A stretch of 64,000 bases of DNA from positions 189,501 to 253,500 of the forward strand of contig JAVGVS010000041.1 in NCBI GenBank assembly GCA_032718565.1. The letters run 5' to 3'. Of this stretch, positions 12,342-24,984 are shown piece after piece; within the stretch, counting starts at the first letter, position 1, and every line of letters starts with the position of its first letter. Under the pieces are notes generated by a model. It was given only the letters and a program-made list of their open reading frames with translations. It was not told the DNA's origin and ran no database searches. The stretch is from Distichodus sexfasciatus. Taxonomy: Eukaryota > Chordata > Actinopteri > Characiformes > Distichodontidae. A program made the translations under genes and the position numbers.

Positions 12342-15275
12342 CTATAAACAGTGACTGTACAGGTGTTTATGGTAAAATGTATATATCTGTGGTGCATATC
12401 TGCCTTTTTGTTGTGATAATCATTGATTGTAGCCTGATACTGAACCCTTAAGTCCATCAACACATTGGGAAATTCACCCATAAAATGCAAAGCCAGTCGT
12501 CTTGGTCTCAACTCATCACCCCCCAAGTTGACTCGGCTGCCAAATGAGGTCAGCAATCTTAAGCAATTCGACCGTCAAACCAGCAAAAACAATCATGAAC
12601 CAGTTTTAAAAGTCTACGTAGTTTTACGTCATTTCAGTAGAGAATTTGTATGTCCTTATTGCCTGATTTTGCAGTTTTCCAGGTCGCTCACACGCTAAAG
12701 TAAACTCCGACAGCTTCGGCTAGCAGCGAGCGTTTCATTAACACAAACACACAATGCCCTACCTCAGAATGGGCCTTTGTTTAGGTGAGACAGAAAAAAA
12801 CAGGACCTAAACACAGGAATCGAGAAACAATGAGCATCCTTCGCCCGCCCTCCCTATTCGTGCCACTGCTACATCACAACAGCTGGTTACGGGGGTTGAC
12901 GAGGGGAAGGGGGAAGGGGGGTGGTGGTTTAGGGAAGGCTACGTCTCTCATCTCTCTCCCCTCTTTTCTATCCCTCTATCCTTCCTTCGACTCAATCCCT
13001 CTTCGCCCGAGCTCTCCCTTCCTCGTCCTCCCCGCTCAGTCTGGTGGGCCGAAAGCAGGAAGCTAAACAAAACAAGGTGCAAAAAAAACCCTCCTTTGAG
13101 TAAACTTCCAGGTTCTATTTCTCCGGCTTCCTGCGGGAGCCTGTGGGAAACTGGATTTGGGTCCTTCACTCGCCACAGGATCTGGAGACTTGACCTCGTT
13201 TCAATTGGCCATATTGGCTTGGAATGTGATTGATACGACGCATGTTTGAATTTGACACAAGATGAACCGACTCAAAATGTTTTGCTGTCTGACGGGCTTA
13301 TAGCCAAGTTTTTGCAATATCTTTGCTTTCCATGACCAACCTAGAAAGTCTGGTTTTAGCAAGTCGTCGGTTTTTGCGTTCTACAGTTTCTAAAATCGGG
13401 ACCAAACCGACTTGGCAAGCCAGTTTAAGCAGTGTTTTGAGCTCTGTGTTTTGATCCATCGTAAAACACGTCCATCAATATTGGTCTTGTATATTGTGGT
13501 GTTGATGTTTTTGAGTGTGTGTTAAAATGAGGTTGAGAAAGTCAGTACGAGTGACTCATTCTTTCCACAGACAAACTGTCACTGTTGATCTGGGGCGGTT
13601 AGGAGGCAGCTCAGGTGTTACCAGTTTAAAGTCGGGTCTTGTTGTTCCAAAGTATTTTTTTCACACCATCGAAACCTCAGAGGTTTTTTACAGCAGTAAA
13701 TCTCCAGTCGTTATAAAGTGCTCGTGTTGACCTTTAATCTTAACCCTGATCTGAGGTCACCGAAAGATCCTCCAGCCAGTAATGTAAAAGGCGATGGTGT
13801 GAAATGCATTAGCAGGTGTCAGGAGTTGTTGCCTTTTTTCACTTCATTGCGATTTTTGACGTAGCGTAAAGGTCATTAGAGCCGGACCCTGCAACAACAC
13901 GGGCTTAGTAGAGAGGGTTTCACACTTTGGCTGGAGTGAAAGTAGCTCATTTCACACTCTGCTCAAGAAGGGGGGCACGCCGTGGTCAATGATCCAGCGT
14001 AGCAGCGTACCGTCTGAGGACCTAATGTCATTTGGCACTTTGACCATGTGCTGTAATTGACAGAATTGTTTTGACCCTTCTGTCTCGCCAACGGACAGGA
14101 ATGAGCCAGCTGTGATTTGTCTTTTGTTTGTGAGTAATTTATGTTTTGTTTGTGGTTGAGAGGATGAAGCGCACCATAACTGTTTATGGATGCGTATGCT
14201 TTGCGTGACCGAACGTATGTGTTGGCAGGTTGTTTTCTTTCATGAGAACGTCACAGGAAGCGTATCATAAAGCCGAGTGCAGGCGAACTGCATGTGTGAG
14301 AATAAGGAGGATTTGTACAACCAGGAAATGTGTGTGTGTGTGTGTGAATGTGTGTGTCCCAGAGGAAGTGACTGCAGCATGAGTTGAGGTGCAGGTGTAA
14401 GCCTGCTGCCATGACAACAGGTGCCCAGCCACCTGCCTATCTGTCAACAAGTTGTGTGTGTGTGTGTGTGTGTGTGTTTAACTGCGGAAATCTCAGTGTG
14501 CAAGTTTTCTCACTTTTCTTCTCTGACGTTATCTGTGATATGTGATGAACATTTTTGTTTCGGGGGTTTACCTTTTACATACAACACTTCAACAAATTCT
14601 AGAATTTAAACAAAATTTCTGTATTATTGTTATTTGATCTACATTGTTAAACTCATACGTGAAACTCTTAATACTTGATACTTTGTACTTAATTATAGTT
14701 ATGGGACTTCTATGCCCAGTACAATCGTCACTTTTATTATTTATTATCAAAAATCAACCCTAACTTTAATCTAATACAATACAGAACAGAAACAACAACA
14801 AACAAAAACAAAAGTGGTATTTTTCTGTTTATTTTACCATTTTGCAGGTCTTTATGTGATCTGTTTTTACTTTTCTTAAATCCTAGCCTTCATCTTGTGT
14901 TTTTAAAAAAGTCCATCTGACCCCCTCCCTCCTCACCTCGACCCGCCCCCTCCCCAGTGCAACCCCTCTGGATCAGATTTCTCCGACCCAAGGTCTGGAG
15001 TCCGGGATCTGATGTCTAATCTGGGTCTGAAGCTTTTTCTGAGTGAAAAGACAAAGAAGATTAGGAGACTCTGAAGGCTCGGCCTGTGGCTCAGGGGTCT
15101 CGGATTCACTGCCCGAAAAAAAAAAACCGAACAAACAACTGATCAGAGCCTTTTCATCTCGGCCTAAACGGGGTCTAATCAAAGTGCAGCCACAGATCCA
15201 CAGCCAATTTAAATAGGCAGGGTGTGACTTCCACTAAAACTAAGATAAGACTTCTCTCTCTCCTTGTTTTTCCCT

Positions 15276-15300
15276 TTCTCTCTCTCTCTCTCTCTCTCTG
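15276..15300. repeat. (TC)n microsatellite
   Basis: A TC run inside a longer pyrimidine-rich stretch (15250-15325). Confidence 0.85.
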
Positions 15301-18300
15301 TGGCTCTCTGACCTCCTCTCTCTCCAAAACCCATTTACTGTAAACCAAATGTTTTGCAAATCCCCAGTGGTCATCTGTAATAGACTTGTCCCCTGCTAAT
15401 CTCATGTCCTGGAGTTATTAACTTGTGCCGACCAATCACAGTGTTGTTGTGTCTGTGAAAATACAACTTCAACCAAAAAATAACAATCCACCAGTCAAGT
15501 TTGGTGGTAGAGCAAATATGATTATTGATAATCCATCTAATACTAAACCACAAAGGCATACATGACCCCCAAAAATCACATTTCAAACCCATAAAATCCA
15601 TTACTTTTTAAAGCAAAGTTACAACATCCATATCAGATCAGAAAAGGTTCTGGAACTCAAACACTGAAAAAGTAATTAGGAAATTACAAAGGGACGTGCA
15701 GTATATCAGGTCAGGATTGCTAACAGGTCATTCACTTGGTCCATCCTCATCATTGTGCTTCTAGGCACCTGATGATTATTGACAGTCTCCATATAAACTC
15801 TTATTTGCTCTTTAGGGCATCCATTTAGGGCGTCCATTTCCACATTCCTCATGATTTACTTCTCAATTCCAGTGTGGATGCAGAACAAATGCCTTTATTC
15901 ATGATCCATCAAAAACCAAACCATGAAGTGAGTGTATCCAAGTCCAGCTGATTTACAAAATCCCAAAATCTTATTTTATACCCAAAGAACTAGATGTTAT
16001 CGTGAGTGCATTTCCACGTTCTTCATGTTTTATTTTCTCAACACCATTGCAGTTAACCAGACATCCTGCCTGCATACTTCTGCTCAAATTCTGGTCTCGT
16101 AATGAACTTCCGCTTCCTAAATCACGTTTCTCAATACACCGTTTTATTCCCACTGCAAACCGTTTCAAATCACCAAAATGCCCAACACACCATTTAAACC
16201 AGATTTTTAACTACAGTGCCTTATCAGTTCTTCCAAAGAAAACATCTAAAAAAAAGAGTCCTCAGTGGACAAAATCAGGGTGGGAAAGAAGAGACTGGAC
16301 TTCACTTGTGACCTCGGCGCTCATGCCAGGCCCGGCGGCACTTGGAAAGGGGGGTGAGGGGTGGCGACGAATTTCCAGTCCTCTACGAGTAGAGTAGAGC
16401 AGTGAAGACAGAGCGCACAACCCTGTCAACACTGCTATGCAATGTCTAATGACTTCTGGAAAAAAAAGATAAGGGCTTTAGGCGCTCTCGTTAAACGCTT
16501 ACAGTAAATTGGAGGGAATGTGGCCTGTTTTGAAGGCTCCCGAGATTGCTGTTGAAAATAATAATAATGTAGCAGCACGTCTACAGGCAAACACAGGCTT
16601 TATCAACGGTTTTATTGCACATTCACCTCAAAACCACCACTTTTACCTTCAACCAAATGGTTTTGTCTCCCTGGCAACCAAACACTTCAGTTGCCCGGCA
16701 GTAAAACCGACACTTTTCACAGCTTTTGTCGAGGAAGAGGTGTAAATCATTCCACACAACCTTACCACACACACGCACACACTGACTCACTGAGTTAGAA
16801 TCTGAAAGTAAGACCAGAAAGTGAGAGCACAGCAGAGACAGCAACAGTGTTGATGCAGAAAATTAGGGCCTTTTCTAAAACACACACTTGATTCCTGTTT
16901 TAAGTTCCCTGTAAAAACGTTAAACAAAAGGTCCCATGTGTGTAGACACTGACACAGCCTCATTTGTTAGAATTTTCAACAGTCAATTCCTGGTTCTGAG
17001 ATTTCTCATTTTGTGCTAATTCAGCATGAGATGAGGATGCTTATCCAACTCCAACTTCCAGCTCCACACTGTGCGATACTCGAATTTGGCGTCGGTGTTT
17101 TTAGCCGTTATCTCCCCGTTTGCGGGGTTAAAGCGGTGACGTTGTTATGCAGCGAGAGATGGGAAATGGGCTTAGAATTAGCCTCCCTAAGTGTTTTCAC
17201 AGCTAGGGCTGCAGTCCCAGTGGGCTTTGCTACAGGAAGCCATCTCCCTAACAGATACTTCCCCTAAAATAACACGCACATTAATTGCGCAGCCGAATCC
17301 CTGGGGCTGGGCTGCAGCGTGGATGCCTGTGAGATTTTTGGGATTGAAGCGAGGTTGCTGGCTAATTCTCCCCACTTTCCTCCACCATTGTTACCCACAT
17401 GTGTTAAACTGCTTATGAATACAGTAGCATCTGTGTGGCTTCTACTTTCTGCCCCCCACAAACTGCTCAACATTTGTAAGTGCTCCCTTTTGCCCTCCTT
17501 GCCCCCCACTACCACACACACACACACACACACTCTTCACTTTTGGGTAAACACGGTGGGGGGCGTCGGGGGCCGTGAGGGGCTTCTCGGCCCTATTGGG
17601 GTCAGAGCAGCAGGAACAGCAGACTGGCCGCTAATGGCCCCTGACACGGCCGGCTTCCTGCGCTGAGGATGTCAATAGCTTTAGCCTCTAACCCTTCCCC
17701 GGCGCGTAAGTGGATAAACACACGCAGACCACAGCCGAGAGGCTACAATCCTGCTCTGTGTGGGGACTACTGAAGGAGGAAATGTGAGAGCAGAAAAGTG
17801 AAAGGATTAATAAATTTAGAAGATTCAAGATTCTTCAAGTCTGACATCTAGTTGCTGCTAAGAATCTAGAAGATATTTTAAGGAAGACTCAATAAAAGAG
17901 AAATTAAGAAAAAATAACAAATTACAAATATAGTCCTTCAAAAGTAAACATTGAACATTAAAAAGAATGAATGTATAGGATGTGAAAGGATGAGTGAAGC
18001 AGACAGACAGCATATCTACACATTCACAAGAGTCTTAGTCCTATTTTAGATCAATTAAGAAAAAACTAGGCCCAAAGTATTAAAAATAGACATTACATTT
18101 TCAAAAACAGACATTAAACGTAAATAATAAGTGGACGAAGCAGATAGATAGCACATCTCCTCTTAACTTTAAAAATGTTCTGTAGGTTCTTTAGTCCTGT
18201 TAAAGCGCTTAACCTAAAAACGTACTTATATATTCTCCCAAAAATAGACGTTACACATTAAAAAGAACGAAAGAATAGGTTAATGAATGAATGAATGAAG

Positions 18301-18560
18301 CAGAGAGACAACATATCTATATCACATATAAATGTCAGTCTCCGAACATAGTTTGTTAGGAATGAATGAGTAGATGGATGAATGTGTGAATGAAGCAGAT
18401 AGACAGTATTTCTACATTTAACTCACAAAAGATTCTTTAAGGTAAGTTCTTTAAGTAAATCTTTTGATTGTCAGCATATAATGGTAAATAAATATCTTTT
18501 TATTTGAGAGTATCTTTAGGTGTTTTTGAACTCTTTTAAGCTGATTTTGGCATCAAAACA

Positions 18561-18700
18561 CTTACATTCGCTGTGTTTATCAGATGTTCTTATCCATGAT
18601 TTACACTTTCTTATAACAGAGGCAGCTTCCCTGGAGCAAACTTGGGTCTCTGTTATGGGTCATGCTTAAGCTCTCCTGGAATTTGAAACAATAACCTTAG
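18561..18700 (-). mobile_element. Degraded SINE family B fragment
   Basis: Has CTTACATTCGCTGTG, CAGATGTTCTTATCCATGA, CCCTGGAGCAAACTTGGG and GGTCATGC, matching in order the family B body (CAGACGCTCTTATCCAGAGCGACT ... GAGCAACTT...AAGGGTCTTGCTCAGGG). Strongly decayed. Confidence 0.45.
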
Positions 18701-19267
18701 GGTCACATCTTGGTAAGTCAGCCTAAGATTTTTGTTTGACCAGCATCAAACCAGCAGTCATTCAGCTCTTAATGATTCAGTGTGCTGTATTGCTATTTAC
18801 ATGTTCACAACCTCACCCGACCTCAACCACACACACTCAAAGAAAGGACGGCCGTTCTGAAGTCCAGCCCTTAAAGCCCGAGTCCTCTCCTCTCCCACAT
18901 CTCCTGGGGGAGCCGCGGTGTGACGAGGCACTTAACACTCTCAGACATGCTAATCTGTCACACTCGGCATTAGAGGCCATTACTCCTGCTCATTGAGCCG
19001 GCCGGGCCAGGTGTCAGCCTCCATTGTGTGTGAGTGTGTGGTTTTGCTTCTCAATGGGTCGACCCTCACACATTTCCCCTCCTTTCGGAAACGCGATCCT
19101 GGTGAGGGTGGCAGAATTGCAGAGTGAGTGGGCCGGCCTTTGAATTCCTTCACTTCACCTCACTTGTGAAGCACTTTACTGATTTGAGTTTGGCAGAGTT
19201 AAAGGTGAATTTTTGATGAAATTACACTGTTTGTTATGATAAATTATGTTGTGATCCGTGTTAGGAT

Positions 19268-19370
19268 CATTGCCTATGAATAAATTGCAGGATCAGTCTC
19301 CCTGGAGCAACTTGGACTTAAGGGTCTTGGCTCAGGGGCCCAGTGGCGGTAGAGCCACTGGGAACTTCCA
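19268..19370 (-). mobile_element. SINE family B fragment
   Basis: Contains CTCCCTGGAGCAACTTGG, TTAAGGGTCTTGGCTCAGG and GGCCCAGTGGCGGTAGAG, the central part of family B. The tRNA-like head is missing. Confidence 0.55.
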
Positions 19371-19782
19371 TGTTCATGCCTATTTTATGTAAACATTGTA
19401 GCGTGTTCCTTAAAAATCGGTAGTTTAGCCGACATAAAAGAGATTATCTTTACAAAGGATTGAAATGGCATCTTGGCATTAGCGGCAGCGTTTGAACTAG
19501 TTAGCTTCTCCAGCTGCTCCAGATACACTGCCATTGTTGTTGACTGTGTATATCCCGCCCCTTCCTCGATTTTGATTGGCTAGCAAGAGAGACGTGACAC
19601 TGACGAGCCCAGTGCTGTTGTAAAAGTTTCAACCTGAAGCACTCTGAGCACTGCGGTAAAAAACGTCTCCGCTGGCGTTTTTTCCACCGAAGGCACTAAG
19701 TACTCTGAGCACTGAAGCTCATTGCATTTGCATTAAAAACAGGCGCCCTCAGCTCAAAAAAAACCCCATTTGGTGGACGCTT

Positions 19783-19868
19783 ACCGGCCCTTACTGGTCC
19801 TTGGATTCAAAGCAGTGACTTTCTGATCGCAGGGCAAATGCCCTAACCGTTACACTATCAACTGCCCC
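19783..19868 (-). mobile_element. SINE family A head fragment
   Basis: Only the tRNA-like head remains, in reverse: TGGATTCAAAGCAG (degraded B box) through CTAACCGTTACACTATCAACTG and CCCC. Confidence 0.65.
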
Positions 19869-21322
19869 GACTAATATTAAGAAAGAAATTGGAACTTTGC
19901 TTTGCCTGTTAAATGTTCTAAATGTACAGTCAAAAACAAGATTAAGATCATGAACCATCCAGTTCGAAAGGTTAAAATGCACGCATCCACGAAAATATGC
20001 AAGTCAGCAGAAGGTTAATAAAACAACACATCGGGTGACAGCTGAAATTTTTACCTCTTACTAATAAGAAAACTATATCCATCATTTATTTTTCCTTTAA
20101 TTGTCACAAGTCATTATGACTCAGTTAATAGTGTTAACCGTGACAATGACATTTGTAATGAAATGAGCCTACATCTGCTTTATTCTGTTTGATTTGATGT
20201 TCCTTTTCACACATTCAGAACCTATTGATCTCCCACGCCAGTAGTGTTCATGGGGAAGATCACGCTCAGAACGTGAATGCTTCAACTGAATTCGGCTGCA
20301 CCACAGACATCATAAACACTGTTTTTTTCGCTGTAGGTCGCCGGTGTTGACGACTGAGGTGTTGCCAGGGTGTTATCCTGTAGGAGGCTCTGCCAATCCC
20401 AACACTTCAGGATCATATATCACTTTGAAGCCTAGTTAATGAAGGTTATGAGAGCACCCTGAGGGGGTTTTACCCGAATTATCGTTCTTAGTCACAAAGG
20501 CTGGGTTGCAAATTTTCATAACGTTCCGCAAAACAGAGACCGGTGTGAGCTGGTGACTCACACATATTCGGTTTTTAGTGTAACGGTGACAGATACAACG
20601 GCGAGTGTTGCGTTAAGATGACGCCTGAAGAAAGCCAGTATGTGGAGAGGAAGGAAGCAGGGACTGAGATCTTGATCTTGCTCTCCATAGAAAATAGAGC
20701 AGGAGAGATGGAGAGAGAAGGAGGAACAGAGAATAAGAAGTTTGTCAGTTTATGTGTGTTTGTGTTTAATATTCATGCATGACCAACCATATCAGGCAGC
20801 ATATGTTTGGGTCATTTTGCTGACAAAACTTATTGTTATGGCTTTATAAGTGTCCATTAAATACACGTCACAGTGAGTCTGTAAAAATCAAATAAACCTG
20901 TTCTTTCAAATAAACAATCAGTGCATTCTATTCTCTAAAAGGTTCTTATTACTCTGCCCACATCTTTGAGAGACAGTGTTATTATGTGTGTTTGTGCGTG
21001 CGTTACGAAGGCTTTGGTTTTTTCAGGTACGCCTCCGTCACTTCTTATCATCAAAGGGCATAAAGCGAAAGTGTCAAGACATCAACAACACAGAAACGAC
21101 AATTGAAAGAAACCAGTTTCATTCGTTGAAATACTGACCTGTAATTGTGTAATAGATATCATTTCAGCAAGCACAAGTGGTTAAGTGGTTTTAATTCCCC
21201 TAAAACTCAGCACAAAGATTTTGTGAGATGCACTAAAAACCCCACACGTTGGTAGGGGATTCACACTCAAGGCATGCACAAAGAAACAACATGGGGCTAT
21301 GATTGTTTTTATATGCAAGCAA

Positions 21323-21328
21323 TTTATT
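21323..21328 (-). terminator. Candidate poly(A) signal of cxcr4
   Basis: AATAAA on the minus strand (TTTATT on plus), about 350 bp past the cxcr4 stop codon. It predicts a short 3'UTR. Other A/T-rich sites exist, so usage is not proven. Confidence 0.5.
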
Positions 21329-21679
21329 ACAAAACCAGTACAAAATGTTCAGTAGCAGCTCATATGAAAAACAAAAAATATGGGTTCGTATATCAGGCCT
21401 GTTCCTGCAAAATAAATAAGAGCAGTGGACTGCATAAGTGCAAAAATGGAACCAGTGAGCAACAACACCAAGATGTTCATCGTTTCTTAAAACAGGCAGT
21501 TTTTAATCTAATCCACTCATTTACACACTGTAATACTGTAATAACACTGGACATTTCATACATATTTACAAAATCAGTGTTCCGCAGGCTCGGCCTGCGC
21601 GCCCACAACTGAATGTCAGTCTGCTTGAACGGAGCTTGTAGTATTTACATCATCATTCCCAGTTCAAATTTTTTGTTTG

Positions 21680-23167
21680 TTAGCTGGAGTGGAAGCTGGA
21701 GGACTCGGACTCTGTGGAAACAGACGACATGCCAAGTCTCTTTTTGGACAGGATCTTGAGGCTGGAGCTTCGTCCACTGGAGAGCACGCTGCTGGCCGAC
21801 TTCTTGAACTTGACGCCGAGGAAGGCATAGAGGATGGGGTTGAGGCAGCTGTGGAAGTATGCCAGCGCCTCGGTGACAAAGATCCACTTTTCCAGGCTCT
21901 GCTCCAGCTCGCAGCTGTATTTGATCACGTCCAGGCTCATCAGGGTGTCAATCAGGATCCCGATGCAGTAAGGCAGCCAGCAGCCAAAAAAGCAGAGGAT
22001 CAGGGCCACGGTGGTTTTGAGAGCTTTGCGCTTCTGCGTTCCCTTGGAGCCTTGGGAAAGCTTGGAGATGATGATACAGTAGCAGATGAGGATGACGAGC
22101 CCCGGCAACACAAAGCCCACCAGGATGTGCTGGAAGCGGAACGCCACTTTCCAGGCGAGGTTGCTCTCGGTCGGGTAGATCCTCTCGCAAATGGTCCTGT
22201 TGCCATTGTTATCGATTTTGGCGAAAACCAAGTCGGGCACGGTCAAGAGGGCGGCAGGGAGCCACACACCCACATAGATGATGCGCTCGGCCAGCAGTTT
22301 GCGGGTCACCTGGCTGCTGGTGGCACGCACCACGGCCAGGTAACGGTCCAGGCTGATGAAGGCGAGGATGAGGACGCTGCTGTACAAGTTGACCGTGTAG
22401 ATCATGTGAACCGCCACACACATGAAGCCTCCAAAGTACCAGTCCTTGGCAGCGTCCACCGCCCAGAACGGCAGGGAAAGAACGAACAGGAGGTCGGCCA
22501 CCGACAGGTGCAGGCGGTACTTGTCCGTCATGGTGCGAGATTTCTTTTGGCAGCCCATTACCACCACCACCAGCCCATTCCCGACGGAGCCCAGGAGGAA
22601 TATGATCCCATACACGGTGGGCAAGAAAATCCTCTGAAAGTCCTGGCTGATCTCACGATCGCAGGGAGTGTCCAGCTCGGCTCCGAAGTCTCCCGAGCCG
22701 GACTCTGTGATGTTGTCGGTGAATGAGTCGTCCGTGAATATGATGTGCTGCAAGAACGCAGAGTTGGAATGTAAATTTGGAAAGCAGAAATTGTGACTGT
22801 AAATCATGCAAAAAACAAATGTGATAAAAGAAAAAACAATGACAGAGAGTGAGCCCTCAGTTGTTATGTGGGCAAAATCTTGAAAGATAAACTTTGATCA
22901 TTTCTGAATCTTTATTTTTGCTGTAGAAGGTTTGGTGAGATCTAAGTCTGATGGCTCTAACAAAGCGGGGGTTTTTGAAATTATAAGTTGTACAGAAGAA
23001 CACATTTTGGCCCCCAAGAGACATGCCTGGTGTCTAAAAGTCTGAAGAAGCTAATTTTTCATCCTCAAGGAAATTTCACACAGTATATGAGATATGAAGT
23101 ATAAGAATTATGGTTGAAATAGTAAATATAATGGAAAAGAAGGGGAACTTACTTCGTAATAAGACAT
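21680..23167 (-). CDS. cxcr4a: C-X-C chemokine receptor type 4 (CXCR4), two coding exons
   Basis: A seven-transmembrane G-protein-coupled receptor for the chemokine CXCL12 at the plasma membrane, guiding cell migration. Exon 1 (23153-23167) encodes only MSYYE and ends in a GTAAGT donor. Exon 2 (21680-22747) follows a TTGCAG acceptor and carries the other 355 residues, giving 360 aa; human CXCR4 is 352 aa with the same short-exon-1 design. Visible motifs are an acidic N-terminus with an N-glycosylation site (NIT), the DRY motif (SLDRYLAVV), CWLP in TM6, NPILY in TM7 and the Ser-rich tail SSVSTESESSSFHSS, which matches the vertebrate phosphorylation/desensitisation tail. Ligand-pocket acidic residues equivalent to human D97 (WAVDA), D171 (VPDL), D262 (ILIDT) and E288 (TEALAYFH) are present; human D187 is Glu here (ICERIYP). 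The exon 2 frame can also be read from an intronic ATG at 22807, but the family structure and splice sites favour MSYYE. The MxYYEHI start and FHSS end resemble zebrafish cxcr4a more than cxcr4b; the a/b call is less sure than CXCR4 itself. Confidence 0.96.
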
Positions 23168-23260
23168 CTTGAACACGCTCCGGTCAGTCGCGGTGCAGGT
23201 CCGTAACAGCCCGTAATGAACAATTTGAGGGCTCTACAGCTTGAGACGCTCTTACCCCGG

Positions 23261-23440
23261 GTGTGTGCGGGTGTGTGCGGGTGTGTAAGAGTGAGTGTAA
23301 GAGTGTGTACGGGTGTGTACGGGTGTGTAAGAGTGTGTGTAAGAGTGTGTAAGAGTGTGTGTAAGAGTGAGTGTAAGAGTGTGTAAGAGTGTGTGTAAGA
23401 GTGTGTAAGAGTGTGTGTAAGAGTGTGTAAGAGTGAGTGT
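23261..23440. repeat. Tandem GTGTGTAAGA-type minisatellite in the cxcr4 5' leader
   Basis: About 180 bp of imperfect 8-12 bp units: GTGTGTGCGG at the left end, then alternating GTGTGTAAGA, GTGTGTGTAAGA and GAGTGTAAGA. It lies between the TATA-like box and the first coding exon of cxcr4, so most of it should be transcribed as the CA- and CTTAC-rich part of the 5'UTR. Confidence 0.85.
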
Positions 23441-23490
23441 CCCGCTCAGTGTGACGCTTTAAATAGGGCGCGAAACTCCGCCCACACGCG
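23441..23490 (-). promoter_or_regulatory. Putative core promoter of cxcr4
   Basis: Read on the minus strand, a TATA-like box CTATTTAAAG lies at 23457-23466. Just upstream are an E2F-like TTTCGCGC (about 23468-23475) and a GC box GGGCGG (23478-23483). The spacing puts transcription start near 23430, about 260 bp before the start codon. Inferred from motifs and position only. Confidence 0.55.
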
Positions 23491-24343
23491 CGCATCTGCA
23501 TCTCCATCCGAAAACACTCTTTTCCTGTTTTCCATCAGCACTAAGCAAATTCACATGAATGAATGAATGAGTGAGTGAATATATGAAAATAATGAATAGA
23601 TGAAAATAAATAAACAACAGCACCTGGCTTTTCAACCCTTAAATAGATCTACAGATCTGAGAGCAAACCTACATGTTTATAACACATTTCAGAACGTTAA
23701 AAATATGTGTGTTCTATTTTCAGATAAATACATGGAAATTTAAGCCACGGATCAGTCTTCATCACAACTAGAGAACGGCGAATATATGAATTAGGAGCAA
23801 CAGAAGATTTTAAACATTTCTTTTTAAACTCATACCCATACATTTACGAGTTTCAGAGTAAATGCGTTAAATTCAACACTAAATGATATTTTCAACACAT
23901 TTGTATGCGGAGGACAAGACATTTTGTTTGACTTCATCACCTCTGTGAGTTCATAAGTTCAGTAAAGGCAGTGTGTTGAGTTTTATTACAATGATGTGAT
24001 TGAATGATGCGCATTTTAACATAAAATCGTGTGTGAGACAGAAAGAGACGCTGCAGCTATCTTTCAAACTAATTCACTTAATTAAGTTATTCTTCTTTAT
24101 GAATCTGAATGTAAATGTTGCCATTGCCATATTTTATCACACACACTGTATGATAATGTCCTGGTCGTGTGTGTGTGTGTATGGAGAGATCTTTATCATG
24201 CGAAGTGCTGTCTGAAAGGTGCTAATGTGTTAAGATCAAGATAGGTTCAGAGACTCACTGATTGATCACTCATTGTTCTGCAGCAGCTTCAGCTCTGATC
24301 AGCTCAATTAAAAATGAAACTAAATAAAGTGTTGTGTTGTTTG

Positions 24344-24359
24344 TGGCATGTGTGTGTGA

Positions 24360-24395
<36 letters not shown>

Positions 24396-24451
24396 ATGTG
24401 TGTGTGTGTGTGTGTGTGTGTATGGGTGTGTGTGTGTGTATATGTGTGTGA

Positions 24452-24490
<39 letters not shown>

Positions 24491-24578
24491 AGTGTGTGTG
24501 TATATGTGTGTGTGTGTGTGTATGTGTGTGTGTATGTGTGTGTGTGTGTATGTGTGTGTGTATGTGTGTGTGTGTGTA

Positions 24579-24639
<61 letters not shown>

Positions 24640-24640
24640 A

Positions 24641-24673
<33 letters not shown>

Positions 24674-24881
24674 ATGTGTGTGTGTGTGTATGTGTGTGAG
24701 TGTGTGTATATGTGTGTGTGTGTATGTGTGTGTGAGTGTGTGTATATGTGTGTGTGTGTGTGTATGGGTGTGTGTATGGGTGTGTGTGTGTGTGTGTATA
24801 TGTGTGTGAGTGTGTGTATATGTGTGTGTATGTGTGTGTGTGTGGGTGTGTGTGTATGTGTGTGTGTGTGGGTGTGTGTGA
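24344..24881. repeat. Long interrupted (TG)n block, about 540 bp
   Basis: Almost pure TG dinucleotides broken at irregular intervals by TATA, GAGT and GGGT steps (TGTGTATATGTG, TGTGTGAGTGTG). Long open frames on both strands here (Cys/Val or Thr/His repeats) come from the dinucleotide pattern and are not genes. Alternating purine-pyrimidine runs of this length can adopt Z-DNA. Confidence 0.95.
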
Positions 24882-24984
24882 CAGAATCAGGTTGAATCAA
24901 GGAAAGTACCTAGCATTATCAACTCACCCCTTCTGCAGCTCAAGTTAGAGACTTTCTGAGCAGTTTGAGCAGTAAGGGGAGGAA

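Larger units (their letters stand above)
1..21300. other. Intergenic block downstream of cxcr4; no gene supported
   Basis: Both strands give only short open frames without family resemblance or coherent exon series. What can be recognised are SINE copies (1.0, 2.2, 7.7, 10.5 and 19.8 kb), two hAT-like elements (10.7 and 11.8 kb), CA/GT microsatellites (4.65, 5.25, 8.7, 9.8, 14.3, 14.45 and 17.5 kb), a CT tract at 15.28 kb and unclassified AT-rich DNA. Conserved cis-elements for cxcr4 could be here but cannot be seen without comparison to other fish. Confidence 0.6.

Noticed and set aside
12840..13170. GC-richer segment with a 93-codon plus-strand frame, considered as an exon
   Set aside because: Pyrimidine-rich low complexity (TCTCTCCC, CCTTCC), no family resemblance and no consistent splice partners nearby.
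21677..22726. A long open frame (about 350 codons) on the plus strand opposite cxcr4 exon 2
   Set aside because: It is the antisense of a strongly conserved GPCR coding exon; its composition (Ala, Gly, His, Glu rich) follows from codon use in cxcr4 and shows no domain or splice structure.
23261..23440. Regular short repeats considered as a CRISPR-like or telomeric array
   Set aside because: Units are 8-12 bp with no unique spacers, in a vertebrate promoter; a minisatellite is sufficient. The telomere unit TTAGGG is not present.
24304..24900. Thr-His repeat and Cys-Val repeat open frames over the TG block
   Set aside because: Any (TG)n tract is open in all frames; there is no protein family with this pattern and no promoter or splice context.
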